This document shows, in pieces, positions 27,479 through 36,040 of a stretch of DNA of 64,000 bases. The position numbers were made by a program, and so were the translations under genes. Source of the stretch: JBMDXB01 sp048594975 (lineage in GTDB: Bacteria > Acidobacteriota > Vicinamibacteria > Vicinamibacterales > 2-12-FULL-66-21); assembly GCA_048594975.1 (NCBI GenBank), contig JBMDXQ010000141.1, forward strand, positions 62,001 to 126,000, read 5' to 3'. Position 1 is the first letter of the stretch, and every line of letters starts with the position of its first letter. The notes under the pieces were generated by a model. The model saw only the letters and a program-made list of their open reading frames with translations, was not told the origin of the DNA and did not search any database.

Positions 27479-27578
27479 CGTGAGCGAACCTCCGTAGGCG
27501 TAACGGTAAGACGCCCGACCCGGCCCCGGCGTTTCACCCGCGAGCCAGGTGCCAGCTCACAGCCGACAGGCTCGCGCT

Positions 27579-28334
27579 CTACGGAGCCGCCTGTTCCCGC
27601 TCGGAGTACCGATCGCGCAACTCGACGGGTGCCGTCACCTTCCGCAGGCGCAGGTTGATCATCTCGACGAACACCGAGAACCCCATGGCGAAGTAGATGT
27701 AGCCCTTGGGAATGTGGTGATCGAAGCCTTCGAGCAGCAGCGACAGGCCGATGAGCAGCAGGAAGCTCAGGGCCAGCATCTTCACCGTCGGGTGCTTGTG
27801 CACGAAGGCGCTGATCGGTTCGGCCGAGAGCATCATGATCAGCACCGCGATGATGACCGCCGCGACCATGACCCACAGGACGTCGACCATGCCGACGGCG
27901 GTAATCACCGAGTCGAGCGAGAACACGATGTCGAGGAGCATGATCTGCACGATCACGCTGGTGAACGACGAGGGGACGCGCGCCGACGCGTGGCCCTCGG
28001 CCCCCTCCAGCCTGTCGTGGATTTCGTAGGTGCTCTTGCCGAGCAGGAACAGGCCGCCGAGGATGAGGATCAGATCGCGCCCCGAGATCTCCTGGCCGAC
28101 GATGGTGAACCAGGGCTCGGTCAGGCGGATGATCCAGGCCAGCGAGAGCAGCAGCAGGATGCGCATCACCATCGCGGCGAGCAGGCCGAGGCGCCGTGCC
28201 TTCGCCTGCTGGTCCTCGGGGAGCTTCCCCGACAGGATGGAGATGAAGATGATGTTGTCGACGCCGAGCACGACCTCGAGGAACGTGAGCGTCGCGAGCG
28301 CGATCCAGATCTGAGGGTCGGTGAGCCAGTCCAT
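27579..28334 (-). CDS. TerC family integral membrane protein
   Basis: A 251-residue protein with about seven membrane helices. The ATG at 28334 (MDWLTDPQIWIALATL) fits the family start. Conserved acidic motifs in the membrane are present: LEVVLGVDNIIFISIL in the first helix region and LLDIVFSLDSVITAVGM in the middle, both typical of TerC/Alx metal exporters. Relatives export manganese or take part in tellurite resistance or metalation of secreted enzymes. No manganese riboswitch was seen upstream. Confidence 0.94.
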   Translation of the reverse strand: MDWLTDPQIWIALATLTFLEVVLGVDNIIFISILSGKLPEDQQAKARRLGLLAAMVMRILLLLSLAWIIRLTEPWFTIVGQEISGRDLILILGGLFLLGKSTYEIHDRLEGAEGHASARVPSSFTSVIVQIMLLDIVFSLDSVITAVGMVDVLWVMVAAVIIAVLIMMLSAEPISAFVHKHPTVKMLALSFLLLIGLSLLLEGFDHHIPKGYIYFAMGFSVFVEMINLRLRKVTAPVELRDRYSEREQAAP

Positions 28335-28448
28335 ACGCTGCCCTGTCACGCGGGCTCGGCGGGCCGCGCCGTGTGGCGCCGGGCCCGACCGCCCGCCGAT
28401 TTGCCTCCCGCCGGCGAGTCGATGCACCCGCGCGGCGTCAGCGGTTCG

Positions 28449-30509
28449 CTACACGCCGTATTTCTCGGGATCCCAGGCCAGGCCGAGTTCGCCCGGCGGC
28501 GCCATGTACCCCACGAGCGCCGAGGCGGCCACGACCGCCGGGCTCGCCAGGTAGCCTTCGCCGCCGATCCCCATGCGGTTCTGCCAATTGCGGTTGAACG
28601 AGGTGATCGCCCGCTGCCCGGGCGAGAGGGCGTCCGGTCCCTGCCCGAAGCACGGGCCGCACCAGGACTGCCGGATCTCGCCGCCCACGGAACGGAACAC
28701 GCCGGCAATCGACTCGCCGGCGAGCCGCGGGTCGGCGCGCTCGATCTGGCGGCCGACGCCACCCGATCCCGGGAAGATCGTAAACGGCCGATCGACCTTC
28801 CGCGCCCCCTGCTCGCGCGCGGCGCGCAGCACCAGCGCCGCCTGCAGCAGGTCGTCGTAGCTCCCGTTGGTGCACGAGCCAATCATCGCCTTGTCGAACC
28901 TGATCCGCTCGCGCGCGACCTCATCGGCCGGGAACGCGTTGCCCGGGCTGAACGGCTTCGCGATCATCGGGCGGACGCCGGAGAGCTCCAGCTCCTCGTC
29001 AATCTCGTACACCGCGTCCTCGCCGGGACCGACTGACGGATACGGCAGCTCCGTGATCCCTTTCGCACGGTACCATGCGGCGGTCACGTCGTCGGGCGCG
29101 AAGATGCCGTTGAGCGCCTCCGCTTCCGCCATCATGTTCGCGATGGTGTTCCGGTAGGCAATCGGCAGCTGGCGCTCGGCGTCCACGAGCTCGACCGACA
29201 TGCCCAGCGCCTGTTTCGCGCCCCATCGCCGCAGCAGCTCGAGGACGATGTCCTTGCCGGAGACCCAGGGCTGCAGATGGCCGCGGAACGTGACCCGCCG
29301 CTGCCCGGCGAGCGTGAAGTAGACGCAGCCGGTCGACCATCCGAAACCGAGTGTCGTCGAGCCTACGCCGATGCCCACCGCGCCATAGGCGCCGTAGGCG
29401 CGGCTGTGCGAGTCGGCGCCCGGGATGAACTGCCCCGGCATCACCAGCCCCTGCTCGGGAAAGTAAAAGTGGAAAATGCCGTCCCCCGGGGTCGCGTAGT
29501 ACGGCGTTTCGATGCCGTGCAGGCGCGCGAACTGGCGGCCGATGGCCGTCTGCCGGTCGTCCGCCTCGACCCCGGTGAAGACGAAGTGATCGTTGGCGAT
29601 CGCCGCCTGCCGCGGGTAGATGGCGCGCCCGCCGGTGATCTGGTTGAAGGTGTGGATGGCGAACGGCGCGGTCCCGTCAGACGCCGGTAGCAGGTCGGCG
29701 TAGACGCGCAGTGTGGTTCCCGGCCGCAGTCCGGAGGGGCGCAGATCCTTGTCCACCCGGTGCGCCCACACGATCTGCTCGGTGGTGGTCATGCGCCGCG
29801 CGTCCGCCTCCGGCGCCCAGTCGACCGAAGGCGACGTCACCACGGATCGCCTGAACTCGCCGCGGCCGACCGCGATGATGCCGCCGCTGCGCCGGATCTC
29901 CTCCTCCTTCGACGAGAGCGGGATCGGCTCGTACGTGCGCTGCTGCGTCTCGTTCGTCAACCGCCGCGTCACCGGGTCGAAGGCGAACGTGTCGCCGTCG
30001 CGCGCGTCGGCCACGGCCTCGGGGCTTTGCACCACGTGCAGCCCGAGGTTGAAGGCGTTGCGGCGGAAGATGTCGCCCATGTTGTTGCCGCAGACCACTA
30101 CCAGGTCGAGACCGGCTTCCTCGGCGACGCCTTTCAGGCCGGCGGGGCTCATCTCGCGCGAGGATCCGATCGCGAACCGGTCGCCGGCCACGACGAAGGT
30201 CTCGCCGCGGTGGACGCGCTCGCGGAAGTCCGGCATGAGATAGCGGAACGACCCCGCCTTCCAGCGCTCGTCGAGCGTATCGAGGCTCTCCGAGACGCAG
30301 TCGGCGGCGGGAGTGATCTGGTCGGTGTCAATGGCGTCGAGCTTCCTCGCGAACTTCGTGCCGGGGAGGCTCTTCGGATCCCAGAAGACGAGCGCGCGGC
30401 CGCGGATGACGCGCTCGTCAGCGGCACCGGTCGCCGCGTCGGCCGGCGGATCGGGAAGGGCGTCGGCGGTCACACCCGGCTTCAGCCGAGCAGGTTCAAT
30501 CCGGTGCAT
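28449..30509 (-). CDS. Aconitase-superfamily hydratase with N-terminal swivel domain
   Basis: A 686-residue fused hydratase. The small swivel (LeuD-like) domain comes first: DTDQITPAADCV near 80, FAIGSSREMSPAGLKG near 135-150, NNMGDIFRRNAFNLGL near 165. The iron-sulfur catalytic domain (LeuC-like) follows: HTFNQITGG, PGADSHSRAYGAYGAVGIG, GSCTNGSYDDLL and WCGPCFGQGPD, giving the three cluster cysteines. The swivel-first order is that of AcnB, but the AcnB HEAT-like domain is absent and the protein is about 180 residues shorter. It may act on citrate, isopropylmalate or a homologue. A classical AcnA is also encoded at 41227-43986. Confidence 0.85.
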   Translation of the reverse strand: MHRIEPARLKPGVTADALPDPPADAATGAADERVIRGRALVFWDPKSLPGTKFARKLDAIDTDQITPAADCVSESLDTLDERWKAGSFRYLMPDFRERVHRGETFVVAGDRFAIGSSREMSPAGLKGVAEEAGLDLVVVCGNNMGDIFRRNAFNLGLHVVQSPEAVADARDGDTFAFDPVTRRLTNETQQRTYEPIPLSSKEEEIRRSGGIIAVGRGEFRRSVVTSPSVDWAPEADARRMTTTEQIVWAHRVDKDLRPSGLRPGTTLRVYADLLPASDGTAPFAIHTFNQITGGRAIYPRQAAIANDHFVFTGVEADDRQTAIGRQFARLHGIETPYYATPGDGIFHFYFPEQGLVMPGQFIPGADSHSRAYGAYGAVGIGVGSTTLGFGWSTGCVYFTLAGQRRVTFRGHLQPWVSGKDIVLELLRRWGAKQALGMSVELVDAERQLPIAYRNTIANMMAEAEALNGIFAPDDVTAAWYRAKGITELPYPSVGPGEDAVYEIDEELELSGVRPMIAKPFSPGNAFPADEVARERIRFDKAMIGSCTNGSYDDLLQAALVLRAAREQGARKVDRPFTIFPGSGGVGRQIERADPRLAGESIAGVFRSVGGEIRQSWCGPCFGQGPDALSPGQRAITSFNRNWQNRMGIGGEGYLASPAVVAASALVGYMAPPGELGLAWDPEKYGV

Positions 30510-30551
30510 ACGAGCCTTCCATGCTACCGCGGGCATGGGACGCGCGCCACC

Positions 30552-30570
30552 CGACGGCTTGCCGCCGTCG
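30552..30570 (+). other. Perfect hairpin in the apaG leader
   Basis: CGACGGC (30552-30558) and GCCGTCG (30564-30570) form a 7-bp stem around TTGCC, 24 bases upstream of the apaG start. It lies between two divergent genes and could affect translation or be an operator. No T-run follows. Confidence 0.4.
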
Positions 30571-30593
30571 GGGCAATCGTCCATCATGAAAGC

Positions 30594-30983
30594 ATGTTCA
30601 CGTCCGAGGCGACCACGCGCGGCATCCGCGTGCGCGTGCGATCGGAGTACGCTCCCGACCAATCGAACCCGGCCCGGAACGAGTGGTTCTTCCTGTACAC
30701 GATCAGGATTTCGAACGAGGGGACGCTGACCGTCCAGCTGCTCACGCGGCACTGGATCATCACCGACGGTACCGGCCACGTCGAGGAGGTCCGCGGCCCC
30801 GGCGTCGTCGGCAAGCAGCCGATCCTGAGGCCCGGCGAGTCCTTCGAGTACACCTCCGGCTGCCCGCTGGGCACTCCCTTCGGCGTCATGGAAGGCACGT
30901 ACCAGATGGTTGACGAGCAAGGCGACCGGTTCCACGCCACCATCGCCCCCTTCACCCTCAGTGAGCCGTATACGGTGCATTGA
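30594..30983 (+). CDS. apaG: ApaG-domain protein
   Basis: A 129-residue all-beta protein of the ApaG/DUF525 type, close to full length for the family. Conserved sequence includes YTIRISNEG, LLTRHWIITDGTGHVEEV, the GxGxxG-like GPGVVGKQP, LRPGESFEYTSGCPL and MEGTYQMV. Bacterial ApaG has been linked to cobalt/magnesium efflux phenotypes and to Ap4A levels; its exact function is unclear. It converges with aat across a short-word array. Confidence 0.94.
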   Translation: MFTSEATTRGIRVRVRSEYAPDQSNPARNEWFFLYTIRISNEGTLTVQLLTRHWIITDGTGHVEEVRGPGVVGKQPILRPGESFEYTSGCPLGTPFGVMEGTYQMVDEQGDRFHATIAPFTLSEPYTVH

Positions 30984-31096
30984 GAATTCGGCGATCGGGC
31001 CATCTGGCGATCGAACGATCGCGTGAGTGCCGATCCGGGTCCGTCGACGCAATCACCCGATCGCCAATCACTCGATCACCCGATTCCCCGATCACG
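30984..31096. repeat. Octamer-like array with inverted arm at a convergent junction
   Basis: Directly after the apaG stop (TGA 30981-30983) comes an array of degenerate GGCGATCGG words (to about 31035). A partly complementary arm of ATCACCCG/ATCACTCG/ATTCCCCG words (31050-31096) runs into the aat stop at 31092-31094. The left arm resembles the one at 36927-36980, so this word is shared by two loci. The match between arms is weaker than at 4281-4489. Confidence 0.75.
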
Positions 31097-31682
31097 TGAA
31101 CGTGCATTCCCTCTTCAGGCTCCTCGCGAGCAGCTGCAAGTAGCGGTCGCGCGGCACCTCGATGGCGCCGAACTGCTCGAGGTGCGGGGTCACCCACTGC
31201 ACGTCGAGCAGGAGGTACCCGCGCGCGCGCAGGCGCTCGACCAGCGCGGCGAGCACGACCTTCGACGCGTCGTTGACGTCGTGGAACATCGACTCGCCGA
31301 AGAACGCGCCGCGCAGCGCGACCCCGTACAGGCCGCCGGCCAGGCGCTCGCCCTGCCAGGCCTCTACCGAATGCGCGAGCCCGGCCCGGTGCAGCGCGCA
31401 GTAGCTCTCGACGATCTCCTGGTCGATCCAGGTGCCGCCCTCGTCCTCATCGCGACGTTCGACGGCGGCGCACGCGCGGATGACCCCCTCGAAGTCGCGA
31501 TCGATCTCGATGCGGAAGCGGCGCTGGCGGATGACCCGCGACAGCCGCCGCGGCACGTGGAACGACTCGAGCGGCAGGATCCCGCGCGGATCGGGCGAGT
31601 ACCAACGGATGTCGCCGGGCGCGACCGCCATCGGAAACCAGCCGCTCGCGTAGGCGGATACCAGCAGCTCCCTGGGGATCAT
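31092..31682 (-). CDS. aat: Leucyl/phenylalanyl-tRNA--protein transferase
   Basis: A 196-residue enzyme that transfers Leu or Phe from tRNA to N-terminal Arg/Lys of proteins, tagging them for ClpS/ClpAP breakdown (N-end rule). It is close to the usual length. Family signatures are AYASGWFPMA, IRWYSPDPRGILPLE, WIDQEIVESYCALHRAGLAHSVEAW, GGLYGVALRGAFFGESMF and LLDVQWVTPHLEQFGAIEVPR. The start is the ATG at 31682 because it places the first motif near residue 10. Its stop lies inside the repeat between it and apaG. Confidence 0.95.
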   Translation of the reverse strand: MIPRELLVSAYASGWFPMAVAPGDIRWYSPDPRGILPLESFHVPRRLSRVIRQRRFRIEIDRDFEGVIRACAAVERRDEDEGGTWIDQEIVESYCALHRAGLAHSVEAWQGERLAGGLYGVALRGAFFGESMFHDVNDASKVVLAALVERLRARGYLLLDVQWVTPHLEQFGAIEVPRDRYLQLLARSLKRECTFT

Positions 31683-31728
31683 GCGGACGGCAACCGCGCT
31701 CCCGGGCAGGCGGCCGCGCCCGCGCCGG

Positions 31729-32166
31729 TCATCGCAGGACGAGCACCGCGCAGCGGCCGTCGGCGAGCAGCGCCCGCGCGAGGTCCGCGCCGGGGTCATC
31801 GTCCGTCCGGGCCTGGACGATAGCGAGGTCGATGTCGTGCTCGGTGGTGTAGCGCACGAGCTCCTCGGCGGGCGGTCCGGTGCGCAGGGCGAGCGTGACA
31901 CCGAGCCGCTCCTGCTCGTCGGCAGGGATCACGCCGGCCAGCCGCTCGCGTGCCTCGGCCTCGATCGCCTGGTGCACCTCGGGCATGCGTCCGGCGCTCA
32001 CCTCCGACGTCCACCCGGCGGACAACGGATCGGCGACGGTGTAGACGACGTGGAGGTGGGCGCCAAAGGTCTCGGCGAGCCGCCGCGCCAGCAGCACGGA
32101 GCTGTCGAACGACTCTTCGAGCCCGCCGTGAAGCAACAGTTCCTGCATCGTCCCGCCGCTGGTCAT
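31729..32166 (-). CDS. Universal stress protein family protein
   Basis: A 145-residue UspA-fold protein. The N-terminal strand-loop (ELLLHGGLEESFDSSVLLARRLAETFGAHLHVVYTV, in parts) is followed by a variable helix region and a C-terminal GPPAEELVRYTTEHDIDLAIVQ. The usual ATP-binding GxxGxxxxxxxxGS motif is weak (ADGRCAVLVLR at the end), so nucleotide binding is doubtful. It lies 46 bases upstream of aat on the same strand and may share a transcript. Confidence 0.82.
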   Translation of the reverse strand: MTSGGTMQELLLHGGLEESFDSSVLLARRLAETFGAHLHVVYTVADPLSAGWTSEVSAGRMPEVHQAIEAEARERLAGVIPADEQERLGVTLALRTGPPAEELVRYTTEHDIDLAIVQARTDDDPGADLARALLADGRCAVLVLR

Positions 32167-32227
32167 CGTCGCACCGTACCTCCCGGTTCAATTGTGACAC
32201 TGAATCGGGCGCGGCCACGGCTGAGGT

Positions 32228-32310
32228 TCACTGGCGCCGACGCCGACCGGGACGTCGCCTTGGCACGGGACTTCGACGTCGACGCGGCCGTACGCTGGGA
32301 TGACTTGTAG
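32228..32310 (+). pseudogene. Possible 3' end of a lost plus-strand gene
   Basis: The frame ending in TAG at 32308-32310 reads TGADADRDVALARDFD and then VDAAVRWDDL. This looks like a protein C-terminus but has no start codon or upstream coding sequence. The short-word array begins at the base after this stop, as at the ends of real genes here. Nothing else was recognised in 32167-32310. Confidence 0.3.
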
Positions 32311-32375
32311 TCGAAAATCGAGAGTCGAAAGTCAGGGTCAGAGTCGGAGTCAGAGTCGGAGTCAGAGTCGGAGTC

Positions 32376-32932
32376 GTGTCTGTCAACTGGTGGAAAAGCA
32401 TTCCGCGCGCGGTCATCCGGCGTGCTGACTACGCCGCCACCGCTTTCACCGCGTCCATGTCCTGGTAGCCCACCAACGCGCGGAGCTTCACCAGGCCGCT
32501 TCGCAGGAGGCTGAAGAGTAACAGCAGCACGGCATCCTGCCCGGGCAAGCTTGCCTGCGTCTTTGTACGACGGCGGAACTCTTCATTGATCCGCTCCAGC
32601 GCATCCGTCGTGCGCAGCGCCTCCACTGCGACTGCGGGAATCGTACGAAAGTGAAGAGCTCATCACCCGCCTCTTTCAGACTCTCCCCGACCAACGCGGC
32701 ATCCACTGGGCCATGGATGGTCGGCGGGACCATCACGCTCAGCCCTTGCTCACGCAGGCTCGCAAGCATCGGCTGCAGCGCCTTCCGACTCAAATACTGG
32801 GTGTACGCGGCGCGGCGCCGCGCGGCGAGAAACCGCTCTCCTCCGGCACCCGCCGCCAAGCGGGCGCAGTTCTTGATCCGAACTGCGCCAGATGATGACG
32901 CGACTTCTACTTTTCCACCAGCTTCAAGACAC
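32376..32932 (-). mobile_element. Decayed IS256-type insertion sequence, about 557 bp
   Basis: Imperfect terminal inverted repeats of 23 bases (32376-32398 and 32910-32932, 19 of 23 matching) start with GTGTCT and share the core CTGGTGGAAAAG. Between them is only the end of an IS256/Mutator transposase, so more than half of a typical element is gone. No target duplication is evident next to the repeats (8 bases on each side differ). It sits between the two arms of a short-word array, which may have been its insertion target. Confidence 0.75.
32429..32859 (-). pseudogene. IS256-family transposase, C-terminal fragment, frameshifted
   Basis: Two minus-strand frames join into a transposase end. 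The first (to about 32610) reads SLKEAGDELFTFVRFPQSQW. The second (32429-32626) continues with ALRTTDALERINEEFRRRTK, QASLPGQDAVLLLLFSLLRSG and KLRALVGYQDM. A single missing base near 32610-32620 separates them. The sequence matches the C-terminal third of IS256/Mutator transposases, including the E in the LERINEEFRRR region. The DDE aspartates upstream are missing, so it cannot be active. Confidence 0.8.
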
Positions 32933-33044
32933 TACCCACAACACTTGGATATATCTCACCCTGACTCTGACTCTGACCCTGACTTTGACTCTGACCCTGA
33001 CTTTCGACTGTCGCCTTTCGACTCACATGTTCTAGACTGAACCC

Positions 33045-33401
33045 GTGCCGAGACTGACTGTGGAAGGCTCTGCGACCGTGGAGGTCCCGTCGGGAAAGCG
33101 GCTCGTGCTGGCCATTGAGCAGGATGCGAAGGTGGACGTCCTGCACGCCTGCGGCGGCAACGCGCGGTGCACGACCTGTCGTGTGGAGTTCGTGGACGGC
33201 GAGCCGGCGAGGATGACCGAGGCCGAGCGCAACGTGCTCGCCGCGAAGGGGGCGACCGGCGTTCGCCTCTCCTGTCAGATCGTGTGCGACCACGACATGA
33301 CCGTCCGCGCGATCAGCCGGCTCACCGGAAGCGGCCGGCCCGATCCGGGCAACACGCCCGAACCGCACATCACGCCGCCGCCCGTCTGGATCACTCCCTG
33401 A
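33045..33401 (+). CDS. 2Fe-2S ferredoxin
   Basis: A 118-residue soluble plant-type ferredoxin. Cluster ligands are C36, C42 and C45 in HACGGNARCTTC, plus C77 in RLSCQIV. It has an extra C-terminal tail rich in Pro (NTPEPHITPPP). The redox partner is unknown. Its last 11 bases overlap the end of the convergent SDR gene. The promoter must lie in or near the inverted-array/IS region just upstream. Confidence 0.92.
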   Translation: MPRLTVEGSATVEVPSGKRLVLAIEQDAKVDVLHACGGNARCTTCRVEFVDGEPARMTEAERNVLAAKGATGVRLSCQIVCDHDMTVRAISRLTGSGRPDPGNTPEPHITPPPVWITP

Positions 33402-34428
33402 TCGCCGATGCGCTCGCGTACCGTTTCCGGATGGTCGGGATCAGGTACTCGCTGAAGGCGGAGCCGAAGTCGTAGCGCGGCGCGAAGCCCCAGTCTCGCC
33501 GCGCCGCTGAGTCGTCCACGTCGGCCGGCCACGAGTCGACGATGCGCTGGCGCTTCCGGTCGTTCTGCCAGGTGATCGTCGCGGCGGGGAACGCCTCGAG
33601 CACTACCTGCCGGATCTCCTCTGCCGACGGATTGAAGGCGGTGACGTTGTAGGCGCTGCGCGTCAGGCGGGTGCGCGGCGCCGCCGCGAAGGTGAGCAGC
33701 GCCTCGACCGCGTCGGGCATCGCCATGAACGGGATGCGCGTGTCCCCTCGCACGAAGCACCCGTACGGCTCCCCGCGGGCCGCCGCGTGGATCATCTCCG
33801 GCGCGTAGTCCGACGTCCCCCCGGACGGCACCGTGGTCGCCGAGATCAGCCCGGGGAAGCGCACGCAGCGGAAGTCCACCCGGCCGATGGCCGTCTCCGC
33901 CGCCAGTTGCTTGTAGTGCCGCGCGAAGTAGGTGCCGAGCAACTCGCAGTACAGCTTGTTGCAGCCGTACATCGTCGTCGGATGCGTCCAGTCGTCTTCC
34001 TTCACCTTCCCCACCCGCGCTTTCGTGCCGACGTCCGGCAGCCCGTAGGCGGCGATCGAGGAGGGGTACATGAACACGACCGGACGGCCGTGCGACTCCG
34101 CCTCGTGCTGCGCGAACTCGAGCAGGTTCAGCGTCCCCCCGACATTCACCTGGTGGGCGGCGACGGGCGTGAACTCCGCACGTGTCGAGAGCAGCGCGGC
34201 GAGATGAAAGATCAGGTCGACCTCGAATTCCGCGAGGACCCGTTCGAGGAGGCCGCGATCGAGGATCGACCCGGTAATCTCGCGATCGACCTTGCCGGCG
34301 ATGGCAGGATCGAGGCGGCTGACGTCGAGCGTGACGAGAGCACGCTCCCGTTGTCGGGCGAGACGCTCGATCAACCCGTGTCCGATCTCTCCGTCCGCAC
34401 CGGTGATCAGGATGACTGGTTTGCGCAC
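33391..34428 (-). CDS. NAD-dependent epimerase/dehydratase, L-threonine 3-dehydrogenase-like
   Basis: A 345-residue extended short-chain dehydrogenase. The NAD-binding motif GADGEIGHG (near 10-18) is followed by HLAALLS, the catalytic serines SSIAAYG near 125 and YGCNK (Tyr/Lys pair, near 154-158). The segment FRCVRFPGLISATTVPSGGT, then SDYAPEMIHAA and RIPFMAMPDAVEALL, closely matches the SDR-type threonine 3-dehydrogenases that oxidise threonine to 2-amino-3-ketobutyrate. It is cytoplasmic. No 2-amino-3-ketobutyrate CoA ligase (kbl) gene is adjacent, so the substrate is a family-based call. Confidence 0.85.
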   Translation of the reverse strand: MRKPVILITGADGEIGHGLIERLARQRERALVTLDVSRLDPAIAGKVDREITGSILDRGLLERVLAEFEVDLIFHLAALLSTRAEFTPVAAHQVNVGGTLNLLEFAQHEAESHGRPVVFMYPSSIAAYGLPDVGTKARVGKVKEDDWTHPTTMYGCNKLYCELLGTYFARHYKQLAAETAIGRVDFRCVRFPGLISATTVPSGGTSDYAPEMIHAAARGEPYGCFVRGDTRIPFMAMPDAVEALLTFAAAPRTRLTRSAYNVTAFNPSAEEIRQVVLEAFPAATITWQNDRKRQRIVDSWPADVDDSAARRDWGFAPRYDFGSAFSEYLIPTIRKRYASASAIRE

Positions 34429-34557
34429 GAGCGGGAATTATACTGGCAGAGCGATCGGGTCCTTGAGTGATGTGATCAGGCGATCGCGGACGACCGTCAG
34501 GCGATGCCGGCCCGGCGCTCGCCACCGGCGGTCGGGATTCGCGAAGGAGCTGTTTCG

Positions 34558-35982
34558 GTGCAAGTACTGTTCGCGCTCGTCACTGTCCTGCTCCTGCATG
34601 CGCAGACTCGCGCCGCACGCGTGGACTACGACCGCTACTTCACCTCCGAGACCATGCGTGTTGATTACTTCCACACCGGAGGACTGAAGGCCGGCGAGAC
34701 CTTCGCGCTCGATCGCGTCGTGAACGACGGCAGCTGGCCGGGGAGCCGCGCGCGGCTCGTGGACGACACGAACCTGGGCAAGTACCGCTTCGAGGTCCGC
34801 GACAAGGCGAGCGGCGCGGTGCTGTATTCGCGCGGCCTGTCGCCGCTCTTCGGCGAGTGGGAGGCCACCGCCGAGGCGAAGCAGGTGCACCGCACGTTCC
34901 ACGAATCGGTGCGATTCCCCTGGCCTCGCGCACCGGTCAGCCTCACGCTCGAGAAGCGCGCCGCCGATAACAGCTTCACGCCGGTGTGGACGAGCGACGT
35001 CGATCCACACTCGCGGTTCGTCAACCGCGCCCGGCTCTGGCCGGCCGGCAGGGTCTGGAGCCTCTTCGAGAACGGCCCGCCGGCATCGAAGGCGGACCTG
35101 CTGGTCATCAGCGAAGGCTACCCGGCGGCCGACCTGCCGAAATTCCACGCCGATGCGCGCCGGCTGGTCGACGCCCTGTTCACGCAGGAGCCGTTCAGGG
35201 GCCGACGCCAGGATTTCAACGTCCGCGCGCTCGACCTGCCCTCGCCCGAGCGCGGCGTCAACCGCCCCAGCGCCGGTGTGTCTCGCCGGACGCCGGTCTC
35301 GGCCGAGTACAACATCTTCGACTCGGAGCGCTACCTCCTGACGCTGGACAACCGCTCGCTGCGCGACGCCGCCTCGGCCGCGCCCTACGAGTTCATCGAG
35401 ATCCTGGTGAACGAGCAGACCTACGGCGGCGGAGGGCTGTTCAACGATCACGCGACCGCCGCCGTCGACAGCGAGTTCGCCGACTACGTGTTCGTGCACG
35501 AGTTCGGCCACCACTTCGCGGCGCTGGCCGACGAGTACTACACGTCGGACGTCGCCTACGAAACAGGCGCCCCGCTGCACCAGGAGCCATGGGAGCCGAA
35601 CGTGACGGCGCTGCGCGACCCGGGGAAGCTGAAATGGCGCGACCTGGTCGAGCCGGGCACGCCGCTGCCGACGCCCTGGAGCAAGGAGGAATTCGAGAAG
35701 CACTCACGTGCCATCCAGGAGCGCCGACGGGAGATCCGCAAACGCGGCGCTCCAGAATCCGAGATGAACGCGCTCTTCCGCGAGCAGCGCGCGTTCGAGG
35801 AGAAGCTGCTCTCGACGATGAAATACTCCGGGAAAGTCGGGGCGTTCGAGGGCGCGTCCTACGAAGCGCGCGGCCTCTACCGGCCGGAAGCCGAGTGCAT
35901 CATGTTCACTCGCGACCGGGTCGGCTTCTGCCGCGTGTGCCAGCGCGCCATCACCCGCATCATCGACCTGCACTCACGGTAG
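34558..35982 (+). CDS. M64 family metallopeptidase (IgA-peptidase-like), secreted
   Basis: A 474-residue secreted metallopeptidase. The GTG at 34558 is preferred because AAGGAG lies 10-15 bases upstream and the signal peptide (VQVLFALVTVLLLHAQTRA) follows at once; an ATG at 34504 would add 18 residues. The N-terminal M64 domain (YDRYFTSETMRVDYFHTGG) precedes the catalytic domain, with DLLVISEGYP, FNVRALDLPSPE and the zinc motif HEFGHHFAALADE at about residues 314-326. The family is named after Clostridium IgA peptidase, but environmental members probably degrade general protein. It converges with the rhomboid gene. Confidence 0.93.
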   Translation: MQVLFALVTVLLLHAQTRAARVDYDRYFTSETMRVDYFHTGGLKAGETFALDRVVNDGSWPGSRARLVDDTNLGKYRFEVRDKASGAVLYSRGLSPLFGEWEATAEAKQVHRTFHESVRFPWPRAPVSLTLEKRAADNSFTPVWTSDVDPHSRFVNRARLWPAGRVWSLFENGPPASKADLLVISEGYPAADLPKFHADARRLVDALFTQEPFRGRRQDFNVRALDLPSPERGVNRPSAGVSRRTPVSAEYNIFDSERYLLTLDNRSLRDAASAAPYEFIEILVNEQTYGGGGLFNDHATAAVDSEFADYVFVHEFGHHFAALADEYYTSDVAYETGAPLHQEPWEPNVTALRDPGKLKWRDLVEPGTPLPTPWSKEEFEKHSRAIQERRREIRKRGAPESEMNALFREQRAFEEKLLSTMKYSGKVGAFEGASYEARGLYRPEAECIMFTRDRVGFCRVCQRAITRIIDLHSR

Positions 35983-36040
35983 TCGTTCTCAAAGATCATT
36001 CGCGACGGTCGTTCGCCACGGATCGCCGCGGCCGATGCGA
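35983..36040. repeat. Short-word array at a convergent junction
   Basis: The 58-base gap between two convergent stops holds TCGTTCTCAAAGATCATTCG and CGACGGTCGTTCGCC. The reverse complement contains GTCGCGAATGATC and GAGAACGAC, which closely match the junction at 54597-54625 (GTCGCGAACGATC, GAGAACGATC). A 16-base piece of the same word, GTCGCGAACGATCCGT, lies near 4774-4790. It begins right after the M64 stop. Confidence 0.65.

Larger units (their letters stand above)
32311..33025. repeat. Hexamer array and inverted arm flanking an IS remnant
   Basis: The left arm (32311-32375) is made of GTCAGA/GTCGGA hexamers. The right arm (about 32956-33025) is the reverse complement in kind (CTGACT/CTGACC words). 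The block AGTCGAAAGTCAGGGTCAGAGTC in the left arm, given here as one 23-base match, is found unchanged in the reverse complement of the right arm. The IS remnant at 32376-32932 lies in the loop. The ferredoxin gene starts 20 bases after the right arm. Confidence 0.8.

Noticed and set aside
27479..27578. ECF-type promoter upstream of YceI
   Set aside because: A GTAACG/CGTTTC pair can be seen, but spacing and flanks do not fit a consensus I trust.
32376..32932. Complete IS or MITE capable of movement
   Set aside because: The transposase lacks its N-terminal two thirds and has a frameshift. There is no target duplication.
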